A stretch of 64,000 nucleotides of DNA from Peptostreptococcaceae bacterium VA2 (GCA_000686145.1 JMMB01000007.1:1736001-1800000), one strand, 5' to 3'; numbered from the stretch's first letter, positions 7,550 through 16,103 are shown. Notes: generated by a model from the letters alone, not told the origin. A program made the numbers and translations.

Positions 7550-9253
7550 ATGAGTATTTATAAACATCCAGCATACAAATATGCTTTAGATGTAGTTAAT
7601 AATAATATAAAACTCAATAACACTTCTATAAAACAAGGAAAATACATTATTAAACAATGTAAAAAGTTTATAAATGATATAGAAAATAAAGAGTGCAAAT
7701 ATTTTATTGATGAAGATGAATTAGAAAGAATAACTAGTATAACAAAATTAATTAATATGGCAGATGGACTTAAGGCAGGTACACCAGTATATGAATCGTT
7801 GGTAGGTTTCCAATGGTTCTTTTTAATTAACATGCTTTGTTGGAAATATAAAGAGAATCATGAGAAGAGAAGATATGAAACTTCAGTATTATTAATAGCT
7901 AGAAAATCAGGTAAGTCCATGTTGATAGGGCTTATTTTTTTAATTCTAATGATAATAGAGCCGAAGTATTCTCAGTTCTTTTCAGTAGCTCCTGACAGAG
8001 AGTTATCTAAAATAGTTAAAGAAGAAGTAGCAAAATTATTAGAATCAAGTCCTGCATTAACTAAAAGATTCAAGATTAGAAATACGGATATACTTTGTAA
8101 TCTAACTAGCAATAAGTTTGTTCCATTAGCTAACTCAATTAACAGAATGGATGGTAGAAAAGCAAATGTTTTTGTTGCAGATGAGGTAGGTGCACTAAAA
8201 AATAGATATCCCATCTCAGCTATGAGGTCTTCTCAAATGAACATGTTAAATAGGACAGGAGTTCTGATATCAACAGCATATGAATCTCAAGTAAATCCAA
8301 TGGTTGAAGAGGTTGAGTATTGTGAAAAGGTATTAGATGGTCTTATAGAAGATGATACTGTGTTTGCTTTGCTATATAAGCCTGATGATACAGAAAATTG
8401 GACTAACGATTTAGCTCTATATCAAGCAAATCCTCTTGCTTTAGATGTCTCTGAAAATTTAGAAGAACTATTTAAGATGAGAAATAAAGCAATAGAAATG
8501 CCTTCTGAGACTACCAATTTTAAGACTAAACATCTTAATATATTTGTAAGTTGTAAAAAAGAAGATGTATTTATAGACATAAATGACTTAAAGAAATGTG
8601 AAATAGATACTTATGATTGGTCTAATAAAGACGTAGTATTATCATTTGATTTGGCTCTGAGTGGCGATAACACTGCTATTTCTATTCTTGCTTATGATTA
8701 TGATTTAGAGAAATATGTAGCTCAAAGTTGGGGATTTATTCCATCATCTAAAATTGAGGTTAAGACTCAGGAAGAGAAAGTACCTTACAATGAGTACATA
8801 AGAAGAGGATGGTGCTACGGCTGTGGCAACAAAGGAATTATAGACTATGGATTCATAGAAAATTTTATTATATCTATAGAAAATAAATTAGGTTGCAAAG
8901 TAAAAATGGTTGGCTATGACAAATATAATGCTTCAAGTACAGTATCAAAACTAGAGGATGCAGGACTTGAGTGTACAGAAGTAGCTCAAGGTTATATGAC
9001 ATTACACCCTGCATGTAAGCTAATGAAAGAATCAGTTTTAACTGAGAAATTTGCATATGTAAAGAATGATTTGTTCACTTTAAACGTTGCAAATGCAAGA
9101 GAGATTACAAACGCACAACAATTAACTATGGTTGCTAAAAAAGCGAGTAAAGGAAAGATAGACTTGCTAGCAAGCTTATTAAATGGGTTTGCATTAATAG
9201 AACAAATAGAAGAAACCTCGGTCTATGAGGATAGAGGAATATTTATTATATAA
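7550..9253 (+). CDS. Terminase large subunit
   Basis: A 567-residue packaging motor and nuclease of the Terminase_1 (YmfN-like) type. The ATPase half has an adenine-binding GFQ near residue 86, a Walker A-like ARKSGKSM at 117-124 and Walker B NVFVADEV at 206-213. The C-terminal RNase H-like nuclease begins near residue 364 with LSFDLALSGD, where the Asp is a likely metal ligand. An AGGAGG lies before the ATG. The protein looks complete and intact, so packaging function may be preserved even though the tail module is incomplete. Confidence 0.95.
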   Translation: MSIYKHPAYKYALDVVNNNIKLNNTSIKQGKYIIKQCKKFINDIENKECKYFIDEDELERITSITKLINMADGLKAGTPVYESLVGFQWFFLINMLCWKYKENHEKRRYETSVLLIARKSGKSMLIGLIFLILMIIEPKYSQFFSVAPDRELSKIVKEEVAKLLESSPALTKRFKIRNTDILCNLTSNKFVPLANSINRMDGRKANVFVADEVGALKNRYPISAMRSSQMNMLNRTGVLISTAYESQVNPMVEEVEYCEKVLDGLIEDDTVFALLYKPDDTENWTNDLALYQANPLALDVSENLEELFKMRNKAIEMPSETTNFKTKHLNIFVSCKKEDVFIDINDLKKCEIDTYDWSNKDVVLSFDLALSGDNTAISILAYDYDLEKYVAQSWGFIPSSKIEVKTQEEKVPYNEYIRRGWCYGCGNKGIIDYGFIENFIISIENKLGCKVKMVGYDKYNASSTVSKLEDAGLECTEVAQGYMTLHPACKLMKESVLTEKFAYVKNDLFTLNVANAREITNAQQLTMVAKKASKGKIDLLASLLNGFALIEQIEETSVYEDRGIFII

Positions 9254-9265
9254 GGAGGTGAATAA

Positions 9266-10534
9266 ATGGGATTATTAGGTGACTTTTTTAAACAAAGTAG
9301 TGTTAGTAGTGTTGATGTAGATTTAACTAATGGTACAGTAACTGAAACTGATGGAGTTAAATTTAGTAGCATTAAAGAAGCAGATGCTAAAAAGATAGTA
9401 GCCTTAAATTCAGGCATAAATTTGATAGGAAATTCTATTGCAACACTACCGATATATCTGTATAAAAGAGATAAAAACGGTGAAAGACTCAAAGTTAATG
9501 ATGATAGAAATTACTTACTCAATGCTAGTCCAAACAATACGACTACTGCTATGAACTTGAAGTACAACATAGTTAAAAACTTAATACTAAAAGGAAATGG
9601 ATACATTTATATTAAAAAAGATAATTTAGGTACTATAAAAAGACTAGAATATATTGATTACAATGATATGAATGTTGAAAAGATTAAATATAATGATGGT
9701 TCTATTGGTTATGAATATAAATTTAAAGATAATTCTGAAATGAATATTGTAGCACAACATTATGAAGTAATAAATTTAATTAAAGATAACAAGGATAGTG
9801 GAAGTTATGAAGGCACAGGCATATTAGAAACTGGTCAAGAATTAATAAATATTGCTAAAGAAGAAAGTAAATTCTCATTATCTAATTTGACTGGTGTAAA
9901 TATAAAAGGTTTTTTATATAGTGCTAGTAAGTTAAGTGAAACTGCAAAGAAAAATTTAAAGGAAAGTTGGAAAAAATTCTATACAGGTTCTGATAAAACT
10001 GCAACTCCACTATTAGAGGAGGGCTTAGAATTTAAACAACTCAATTTAAAGCCTGCCGAGATAGAATTAATAAAAAGCAAAGAATTTACAATTAAACAAA
10101 TAGCATCATTATTAAATATACCATTTAGTTATCTAGTTGACAGCTCAAGTAGTTACAATAATAGTCAAGAAGAAGCTTTAAGATTCTTAACTGTAACATT
10201 AAATCCTTACATAAGGTTGATTGAAGAAAACTTTAATAAGTATCTCTTAACAGAAGTTGAAAAACAACAAGGATATTTCTTTGAATTTAAAGCAGAAGAA
10301 TTATTAAGAATGACTGTTAAAGAGCAAATGGAATATCTTAAAACTGCTGTAAATAGTGGATTAATGACTCTTAATGAATCAAGAAAGAAACTTAACTTAC
10401 CATCTATCAAAGGTGGAGATATATTACAAATACCTTCAAATATGATGATACTTGAAGATGGAGTAATAAGATTAGTGTCTAATGAGAGCATTAATAATAA
10501 TTTAGTTAATAAAAATACAAAAGGTGGTGAATAA
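9266..10534 (+). CDS. Phage portal protein, HK97 family
   Basis: A 422-residue portal, the usual length for this family. It shows typical words: LNSGINLIGNSIATLPIYLYKR near the N-terminus, LLNASPNNTTTA, then a long middle region and NIPFSYLVDSSSSYNNSQEEALRFLT in the C-terminal part. The portal forms the dodecameric ring at one capsid vertex through which DNA enters. It begins 12 bases after the large terminase, with AGGAGG in the gap, and directly abuts the protease gene. Confidence 0.95.
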   Translation: MGLLGDFFKQSSVSSVDVDLTNGTVTETDGVKFSSIKEADAKKIVALNSGINLIGNSIATLPIYLYKRDKNGERLKVNDDRNYLLNASPNNTTTAMNLKYNIVKNLILKGNGYIYIKKDNLGTIKRLEYIDYNDMNVEKIKYNDGSIGYEYKFKDNSEMNIVAQHYEVINLIKDNKDSGSYEGTGILETGQELINIAKEESKFSLSNLTGVNIKGFLYSASKLSETAKKNLKESWKKFYTGSDKTATPLLEEGLEFKQLNLKPAEIELIKSKEFTIKQIASLLNIPFSYLVDSSSSYNNSQEEALRFLTVTLNPYIRLIEENFNKYLLTEVEKQQGYFFEFKAEELLRMTVKEQMEYLKTAVNSGLMTLNESRKKLNLPSIKGGDILQIPSNMMILEDGVIRLVSNESINNNLVNKNTKGGE

Positions 10535-11137
10535 ATGAATAAATTAGAGTTTAGAAATGAACTATCTATTGAACTTAGAGCTATAGATAATACCGAAAAT
10601 AAGATGATTATAGAAGGTATAGTTAATACTATAGGTCAAAAATCTAAAGTAATATTTGGTGAATTTCAAGAAATAATATCCAAAGGTGTATTTGAAAGAG
10701 CGATACAAAATAGTAAAGATAACAATAAAGATATATTTTTATTATTCAATCATAACTCAAACAATCTGATGGCTAGTATGAAGTCTGAAACTTTACAATT
10801 AGAAGAAAGAGAAGAAGGATTATGGATGAAAGCAGAACTTCCAAATACGCAACTTAATAAGGACTGCTATGAATTAATAAAGTCTAATATATTAAGAGAG
10901 TTTTCATTTGGATTCTATGGTGTAACTGATTCATGGTCATATGATGAAAATGATATGATGATAAGAACTATAACAGATTTAAATTTAGAAGAGATATCAT
11001 TAGTTTCTGTTGGTGCTTATAATAATACTCAAGTCCAAGCTAGAAGTATTGAATTAGCTGATATATTACCAACAAAAGAAGATAAAGTTAATATAGATTT
11101 TTATAATGCTAAAGTAAAACTATATAAATTAAAATAG
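10535..11137 (+). CDS. HK97-family prohead protease
   Basis: A 200-residue serine protease that processes the capsid precursor. The family's catalytic His is visible in LLFNHNSNN (about residue 71) and the Ser in REFSFGF (about residue 127). The N-terminal part IEGIVNTIGQKSKV ... FQEIISKGVFERAI is typical. The ATG follows immediately after the portal stop, indicating tight coupling. Its substrate should be the N-terminal delta-like domain of the capsid protein encoded next. Confidence 0.93.
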   Translation: MNKLEFRNELSIELRAIDNTENKMIIEGIVNTIGQKSKVIFGEFQEIISKGVFERAIQNSKDNNKDIFLLFNHNSNNLMASMKSETLQLEEREEGLWMKAELPNTQLNKDCYELIKSNILREFSFGFYGVTDSWSYDENDMMIRTITDLNLEEISLVSVGAYNNTQVQARSIELADILPTKEDKVNIDFYNAKVKLYKLK

Positions 11138-11183
11138 AAAGCACTCAATTTAGAGTGTTATTTTTGTGCTTAAAATTAAACGG

Positions 11184-11203
11184 TGTAGATGGTCGAGTCT
11201 ACA
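11184..11203 (+). promoter_or_regulatory. Stem-loop before the major capsid gene
   Basis: TGTAGA (11184-11189) pairs with TCTACA (11198-11203), enclosing the loop TGGTCGAG. AAGAGGT at 11210-11216 is the ribosome site of the capsid gene. The same loop and surrounding bases recur at 14293-14312 with a different but still paired stem. Just upstream, CACTC/GAGTG at 11142-11157 followed by TTATTTTT may be a weak terminator. Confidence 0.6.
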
Positions 11204-11221
11204 AAATATAAGAGGTAAAAG

Positions 11222-12349
11222 ATGAAAATAAAACAATTAAAAGAGAAAAGAAATTCGATAATATTAGAAATGCAAAAAATGACTACAGAAGAAAGAGGAT
11301 TTGATGCTAAATTATTTTCTACTAAAGAGTCTGAAATAGAAGAAATAGATGTTGAAATAAGAGCATTAGAAAAGGTTCAAAAATTAGTTAAAGTTGAAAG
11401 TAAAATCGAAGAAAGAAAAGGTGAAGATAATATGGAATTAAGAAAAGATTTAATGGATGGTAAAGAAGTTAAATTAGAAGAAAGAGCAATAACTAATGGT
11501 ACTGATACTGTAGTTGGAAAAGATTTAATACAAACTGATTATGCTTCAGAAATATTTAAAGGCATGGAATACATATCTCCTTTATTTGCTCAAGTTAGAA
11601 AAATAATAACTTCAAGTCCTCACAACATACCAGTTGCAAAAGGTAAATTAGGTAAGTTTGTAAAAACTGCTGAATTAGCAGATTATACTGCTCAAAAATC
11701 TAACTTCGCAACTGTTCAATTAGGTGCTGAAAAATACACTAATTTAGTAGTTTTATCAGAAGAAGTGTTAAATGACAATGATTATAATTTAGAAAAAGAA
11801 ATGCAAGACCAATTAACAGAATCATTTGCATTTACTATGGATGAATTAATAGTTAAAGGTGATGGTGCATTAGCAGAAGGATTAAATTCATTTGTTGATA
11901 ATAAAGTTGCTCAAGCAGTAGCAGGTACTATAACTACAGATGAAATAATAGACGTATTCTTTAAATTACCAATACAATATAGACAGATGGCTACTTGGAT
12001 ATTAAATGATGATACTGCTAAAGCATTAACTAAATTAAGAGATGGTCAAGAAAGACCATTATTAGTTGAATCATTTAATAATGATGCGTTTGGTTCTACT
12101 TACACATTAATGGGTAGACCAGTTATAATAAACAACTATGTTGATAAATTAGATGGTGGTGCTGGTAAGAAATCTATATTCCTTGCTAACTTAGAACAAG
12201 CAATGGTAGTTGGATTAAGAAAGAATTTAACTATACAAAAAGATACTTCTGCATTATTCTTACAAGATGGTGTAGCTATAAAAGCTAATGCTAGACTTGA
12301 CTCTAAGAAATTAAATGAGTCTGCTGTTTCTTTCTTAGAATGTAAATAA
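11222..12349 (+). CDS. Major capsid protein, HK97 family
   Basis: A 375-residue capsid precursor. Residues 1 to about 75 are Lys/Glu-rich helix, the scaffolding delta domain that the protease should remove. After that comes the HK97 fold, with recognisable words QTDYASEIFKGMEYISPLFAQV, ILNDDTAKALTKLRD and GRPVIINNYVDKL. An internal ATG (MELRKDLMDG, about residue 71) lies close to the expected cleavage region. The gene is preceded by a distinctive stem-loop and followed by a 13-bp hairpin, a setting that fits separate high-level expression of this gene. Confidence 0.95.
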   Translation: MKIKQLKEKRNSIILEMQKMTTEERGFDAKLFSTKESEIEEIDVEIRALEKVQKLVKVESKIEERKGEDNMELRKDLMDGKEVKLEERAITNGTDTVVGKDLIQTDYASEIFKGMEYISPLFAQVRKIITSSPHNIPVAKGKLGKFVKTAELADYTAQKSNFATVQLGAEKYTNLVVLSEEVLNDNDYNLEKEMQDQLTESFAFTMDELIVKGDGALAEGLNSFVDNKVAQAVAGTITTDEIIDVFFKLPIQYRQMATWILNDDTAKALTKLRDGQERPLLVESFNNDAFGSTYTLMGRPVIINNYVDKLDGGAGKKSIFLANLEQAMVVGLRKNLTIQKDTSALFLQDGVAIKANARLDSKKLNESAVSFLECK

Positions 12350-12360
12350 TTTTAAAATAT

Positions 12361-12393
12361 ATATAGTGGATAATACTAATTTATCCACTATAT
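12361..12393 (+). terminator. 13-bp hairpin after the capsid gene
   Basis: Arms 12361-12373 and 12381-12393 are exact reverse complements around TACTAAT. No strong T-run follows, so it may slow decay of the capsid message or only partly terminate transcription, lowering expression of the connector genes behind it. Confidence 0.65.
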
Positions 12394-12415
12394 TAACTAT
12401 TAAAGGGGTGATTCA

Positions 12416-12595
12416 GTGAGTTTGAAAAAGGTAATAGTATTAAAAAGTTTTGTTGATGTTAATAGAGGCTCATTTATAAAAAATCAACACATAGAAATAG
12501 AAGAAGATATAGCCAACATATGGATAGAAGGCAATTTAGTATGTGAAAATACTGTTAAAAAGAAAAAGGTAAAAAAACAAGAAGAAAATAATTAG
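12416..12595 (+). CDS. Small phage protein, GTG start
   Basis: A 59-residue protein too short for most gene callers' defaults. It starts at GTG with AAAGGGGTGA just upstream. Sequence begins MSLKKVIVLKSFVDVNRG and ends in a Lys-rich tail (VKKKKVKKQEENN). Small proteins of this form between capsid and connector genes are frequent in siphophages and may be head decoration or Rho-like/DUF-type proteins. The function is not established here. Confidence 0.65.
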   Translation: MSLKKVIVLKSFVDVNRGSFIKNQHIEIEEDIANIWIEGNLVCENTVKKKKVKKQEENN

Positions 12596-12623
12596 TTGTA
12601 ATACTAAATGAGGTGAGATTATA

Positions 12624-12887
12624 TTGGATGAATTTGTTGATTCAATCGTAATAAAAATTATACAAAGTTTTTCGCATTCTACACTTGGTAATTTTGTAGA
12701 AGGTAAAATATACGAAGTTCCTAAAAGTTATGGCGATAAAATTTGTGATGGTGGTTTAGCAGAAGAATATATAGTTCCTAATATTCAACCTACTAAGATA
12801 AATAAAGACATTAAAGAGTTATTACCTAATTCATTGATTAATGAAATTCAGAGGTCTAAAGATACATCTGAATATTTTGATAAATAG
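12624..12887 (+). CDS. Small phage head-region protein, TTG start
   Basis: An 87-residue protein. The TTG at 12624 is chosen because GAGGTGAG lies 7 bases before it; the ATG at 12628 is in another frame. The segment GNFVEGKIYEVPKSYGDKICDGGLAEEYI resembles the preceding 59-residue protein in layout (a short beta-rich domain with an Asp/Gly turn), hinting at an old duplication. No confident family. Confidence 0.6.
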   Translation: MDEFVDSIVIKIIQSFSHSTLGNFVEGKIYEVPKSYGDKICDGGLAEEYIVPNIQPTKINKDIKELLPNSLINEIQRSKDTSEYFDK

Positions 12888-12899
12888 GAGGATATTAAC

Positions 12900-13187
12900 A
12901 TGGATGATTTAAATTTTAGTTCTTTAAGTGTTAATGAGTGCAAAAAACATCTTAATATAGAAGATGATTTTAAAGATGATGATGATTTTATAAAAATATG
13001 TTTGAAATCTGCTAAACGACATATACAAGATTATACTTCTTTAACTATTGAAGAACTAGATAAAATACCTTCTATTAATATTGCATTATTAATGTTGACA
13101 TCAGATTTCTATGATTGTAGAAGTACTGATAAGAAATTAAGTTTTGCACTTAAATCTATACTTGATATGAATAGGTTGTGGTTATAA
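12900..13187 (+). CDS. Head-tail connector, gp6-like
   Basis: A 95-residue helical protein of the kind that forms the adaptor ring under the portal (HK97 gp6/YqbG-like). Recognisable features are the start SVNECKKHLNIEDDFKDDDDFI, a helix with LKSAKRHIQDYTSLT, and a C-terminal helix with LLMLTSDFYD. AGGAGG lies before the ATG. Its stop overlaps the next start (TAATG), so the two are translated together. Confidence 0.85.
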   Translation: MDDLNFSSLSVNECKKHLNIEDDFKDDDDFIKICLKSAKRHIQDYTSLTIEELDKIPSINIALLMLTSDFYDCRSTDKKLSFALKSILDMNRLWL

Positions 13188-13501
13188 TGTTGGATGCTAG
13201 TGAATTAAGAGAGCCAATATCTATACAATCAGTAAAAGAAGTTGTAAATGATATGGGAGGAACTGAATATCAACATATTACAATATGTACTCCTAGAGCA
13301 AAAGTTAAATATATGTCTACAAAAGAGTATATAACATCAAATTCAGAAACTGTAAAATATGTTGTAAAGTTTATAATAAGAGTTAGAAAAGTATCTAATG
13401 ACGATATAGTAACATTTAAAAATGAACAATACAGTATAAAGCATGTTTTCCCATTTGAAGATAGAACATTTATGGAACTAACTTGTGAAAGGATAGTGTA
13501 A
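13187..13501 (+). CDS. Head closure / head-tail adaptor protein
   Basis: A 104-residue beta-rich protein of the SPP1 gp16 / phage head-tail joining type. It begins MLDASELREPISIQSVKEVVNDMGG, the usual opening of this family (a request for strand geometry RI.IQ.....D..G), and contains CTPRAKVKYMSTKEYI. The ATG at 13187 overlaps the stop of the connector gene; the GTG at 13178 is less likely. It seals the neck after DNA packaging. Confidence 0.85.
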   Translation: MLDASELREPISIQSVKEVVNDMGGTEYQHITICTPRAKVKYMSTKEYITSNSETVKYVVKFIIRVRKVSNDDIVTFKNEQYSIKHVFPFEDRTFMELTCERIV

Positions 13502-13503
13502 AC

Positions 13504-13881
13504 ATGGCATTAACATTTGATACATCTAAAGTATTGGAAGCATTAGAGAAATTAGAAAAAAAAGCAAAAGGTGATATGTCTAAAAATGCACTAAATAAAG
13601 GTGCTGATATTATGAAATCTACAATTAAAGGTAATGTACCAATTGATACTGGTAGACTACAGGAAGCTATAGACAAAAGCAATGCAAAAGGTGGAGTTAA
13701 TCCAAAAATAAAAGTTGGTTTAATTGATGCAGATGCAGACGTTATTAGATATGGAAATGCACAAAACTTTGGAACTGAATCCATGATTGGGAAAAAGTTC
13801 ATGGAAAGAAGTTTTGTTGAAAGTAAAGATGAAGCAATAGAAGCAATAAAACAATCAATAGTGCAAGATTTATCACAATAA
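13504..13881 (+). CDS. HK97 gp10-like neck/tail completion protein
   Basis: A 125-residue protein of the HK97-gp10 family. It shows a helical N-terminus (LEALEKLEKKAKGDMSKNALNKGADIMKSTIKG), then the diagnostic PIDTGRLQEAI, and a C-terminal AQNFGTESMIGKKFMERSF. It helps join tail to head. The gene starts two bases after the head closure gene, in the standard order for siphophages. Confidence 0.9.
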   Translation: MALTFDTSKVLEALEKLEKKAKGDMSKNALNKGADIMKSTIKGNVPIDTGRLQEAIDKSNAKGGVNPKIKVGLIDADADVIRYGNAQNFGTESMIGKKFMERSFVESKDEAIEAIKQSIVQDLSQ

Positions 13882-13896
13882 TAAGAAGGTGATAGT

Positions 13897-14220
13897 ATTA
13901 ATAAGAAATTAATGAGTATATTCAAAGGTTTAGGTATCAATTCTTATTATCAAGAATGTACAAATAAGAGTGATAATTATGTTATTTTTAGTATTTATAA
14001 GGAACAAGATACCGAAATAGCAGATAATATTAGTAATTCAACTTTGTACTATGTGACGATAAATTATTGGTATGATAAATCTTGTAAACACTTAGATAAA
14101 TACAAGATAATAAAAGAAGCAATGAAATCAAATGGATTCAAATATGATGGATGTACTGACTTAGTTGGTACAACTCATTTTTGCAAGAACATTGATTTTA
14201 TATATAAAGAATGGAACTAG
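13897..14220 (+). CDS. Putative tail terminator protein
   Basis: A short protein in the tail-terminator position between the gp10-like protein and the major tail protein. From the ATG at 13912 it is 102 residues. An ATT at 13897 (INKKLMSIFKGLGI) is better spaced from AGAAGGTGAT and may be the true start, giving 107 residues. It contains YVTINYWYDKSCKHLDKYKIIKEAMKSNGFKYDG. Position and size, rather than a clear motif, support the call. A terminator follows at once. Confidence 0.65.
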   Translation: MNKKLMSIFKGLGINSYYQECTNKSDNYVIFSIYKEQDTEIADNISNSTLYYVTINYWYDKSCKHLDKYKIIKEAMKSNGFKYDGCTDLVGTTHFCKNIDFIYKEWN

Positions 14221-14244
14221 AACTATATAAGTAGTTCTTTTTTT
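14219..14244 (+). terminator. Rho-independent terminator inside the late operon
   Basis: AGAACTA (14219-14225) pairs with TAGTTCT (14232-14238) and is followed by TTTTTT. It starts within the stop codon region of the preceding gene and separates the connector genes from the major tail genes, so the tail genes may have their own promoter. Confidence 0.8.
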
Positions 14245-14292
14245 AATACTCAAAAACCCTATAAAGGTTAACAAAACAAACAAATTAAATGG

Positions 14293-14312
14293 TGCTAATG
14301 GTCGAGTTAGCA
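14293..14312 (+). promoter_or_regulatory. Stem-loop before the major tail gene
   Basis: TGCTAA (14293-14298) pairs with TTAGCA (14307-14312) around the loop TGGTCGAG. Compared with the copy before the capsid gene (11184-11203), three stem positions changed on both sides so that pairing is kept, while the loop, the flanking AAATTAAA, CAAAATA and AAGAGGTAAAA are conserved. Confidence 0.6.
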
Positions 14313-14331
14313 AAATAAAGAGGTAAAATTT

Positions 14332-14943
14332 ATGGCTGGTACATATAAAGAGAAAATAGTTTACGGATTAAATGAAATACATGTTGCAAAAGTTGCAGAT
14401 GATGGTACTTTTGGAGCTCCAGTTGCTATACTTGGAGCTAAAACAGTTGAAGCAACATTTGAATCATCTGAAAAGAAAATATATGCAGACAACAACACAG
14501 TTTATGTAGATAAGAGAGTTTCTTCAGGTAAAGGTAAATTAGGAGTTTTAGGATTAACAATGACAGAAAAAGCTTTATTAGCTGGTGGAGAAAACATGTC
14601 AGGTGGATTTGCATTAAATAAAAATACAAACGCTCCTAACTTAGCTTTATTATTCTCACAAGATAAAGCCGATGGAGGTAAAATATTAACTGTTGTTTAT
14701 AATTCTCAATTCTCAATTCCTGGTATAAATGCAGTAACTACTGAAGAAGAAATGGAAGAACAAATAGCAGAAATAGAATTTACATGTTCACCTGAATTAG
14801 CAGAAGGATACTACTATTATTCTGTTGATACTAAAGATGCTAATATAGACCAAACTATGGTTGATGCTTGGTTTACTAAGGTTCAAATGCCTAAGAAAAC
14901 TTCCGTTCCAACTGGTGCTCAAGCTACAAAAATAAGTAAATAG
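14332..14943 (+). CDS. Major tail protein, phi13-like
   Basis: A 203-residue tail-tube protein. Typical words of this family are YGLNEIHVAKV near the start, KIYADNNTVYVDKRVSSGKGKLGVLGLT, ALLFSQDKADGGKILTVVYNSQFS and YYYYSVDTKDANIDQTMVDAWFTKVQMPK at the end. Many copies stack to form the tube whose length is set by the tape measure. It follows its own stem-loop and AAGAGGT ribosome site. The next gene encodes a clear paralogue. Confidence 0.92.
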   Translation: MAGTYKEKIVYGLNEIHVAKVADDGTFGAPVAILGAKTVEATFESSEKKIYADNNTVYVDKRVSSGKGKLGVLGLTMTEKALLAGGENMSGGFALNKNTNAPNLALLFSQDKADGGKILTVVYNSQFSIPGINAVTTEEEMEEQIAEIEFTCSPELAEGYYYYSVDTKDANIDQTMVDAWFTKVQMPKKTSVPTGAQATKISK

Positions 14944-15011
14944 TTTTCAATAAGAGTTTGATAGGTTCTCTCAAAACCTATCACCAATAAAATTAAAATG
15001 TAAAGTAGGTG

Positions 15012-15566
15012 ATGAAAATTAATTATGAAAATAAAATTCTCTTTGGATTAGATAAGATACATTATTGCAAGGATGGAGTTATAAAACCATTGAGTGGAGC
15101 TTTAGATATAGAAATAAACTTAGAACAACAATATCAATACGGGAAGAGACAAGGATTTGATGCAATAAGATTTAATAGTGCTATAACTGGGAAAGGGCAA
15201 TTAACCTTACTTGGATTAACTTTAGAAGAGGAAGCAGATTTATTAGGGTGTGAGTATAGAGATGGGGAATTATATGTATCTGATGTATATAGCCCAAAAC
15301 CTGTTAGCTTACTATTTGCTAGACAAAAGGTAGATGGAAGTGAATTATACACGGTAGCTTATAAGTGCATATTTAAAAATCCTAGTAATAGTGCCCATAC
15401 AACTCAAGGGGAAATGGACAATAGCACTCAAGTATTAGAATTTGATGTACTTGTTGATTTAGATAAGAGATTAACTTACTTTACACTAGATACAAAACGA
15501 GGTAACAAAAATAAGGTAGATAGTTTTTTTAAGGAATTACAGATACCTAACAAGGTGGTAAAATAA
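15012..15566 (+). CDS. Second, paralogous tail-tube protein
   Basis: A 184-residue protein from ATG 15012 (GTG 15009 is less likely). It aligns by eye with the preceding major tail protein throughout: FGLDKIHYCKDG, GKGQLTLLGLTLEEEADLLG, SLLFARQKVDGSELYTVAYKCIF and YFTLDTKRGNKNKVDSFFKELQIPNK. This is a tandem duplication that has diverged strongly. It may be a minor tube protein or an adaptor at one tail end. No stem-loop precedes this copy, so it is probably made in smaller amounts. Confidence 0.85.
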   Translation: MKINYENKILFGLDKIHYCKDGVIKPLSGALDIEINLEQQYQYGKRQGFDAIRFNSAITGKGQLTLLGLTLEEEADLLGCEYRDGELYVSDVYSPKPVSLLFARQKVDGSELYTVAYKCIFKNPSNSAHTTQGEMDNSTQVLEFDVLVDLDKRLTYFTLDTKRGNKNKVDSFFKELQIPNKVVK

Positions 15567-16103
15567 ATGATAAATGATATTATAGAAATTAAAATAAATG
15601 ATGTTGCATATAGTGCAAGATTAGACATGGGAGCAATAGCAGAATGTCAACATAAATTACAAAAGTTAAAAAAGAATATCGGTGTAGTTGAAATGTTAGA
15701 CCAAGTTAAAGAAGAAAATTATTTAGTTGTAAATAACATAATAATAGAATCAATAAAAAGATGTCATCCAACTTTAAAAGATGAAAACATACTTGAAAAT
15801 ATGAAGTTACATGATAAAAATAGAATAGTGGCTTATGTATTTGAATTGATGTCTGCAAGTTTACCTTCTACAGATGATGATAAAAAAAAAACAAGTGGAG
15901 TAGTTAATCCGTATAAGAAAGTTCAAGACTGGGATTTTAGCGAAATGGAATATATTTATTATTCTGTATTAAAAAGAAATAATGATTTTTGGAGCATTAC
16001 CCCTAAATATTTCTTTAAACAATGGGATGCTCATAAAAGATTTAATGGTTTAGATAAACAAGATAGTAATAGAGAAGTAGTTAACGGAACAGAATGTGGT
16101 TAA
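15567..16103 (+). CDS. Tail assembly chaperone (fused G-T type)
   Basis: A 178-residue protein between the tail tube and tape measure genes, the position of the tail assembly chaperones. The N-terminal part (to about residue 105) looks like gpG; the C-terminal part (DFSEMEYIYYSVLKRNNDFWSITPKYFFKQWDAHKRF) looks like the T extension. Here both lie in one frame, joined at a run of ten A at 15882-15891. A slip there in either direction meets a stop within about six codons, which would produce a short, G-only form. The ATG follows directly after the previous stop. Confidence 0.75.
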   Translation: MINDIIEIKINDVAYSARLDMGAIAECQHKLQKLKKNIGVVEMLDQVKEENYLVVNNIIIESIKRCHPTLKDENILENMKLHDKNRIVAYVFELMSASLPSTDDDKKKTSGVVNPYKKVQDWDFSEMEYIYYSVLKRNNDFWSITPKYFFKQWDAHKRFNGLDKQDSNREVVNGTECG

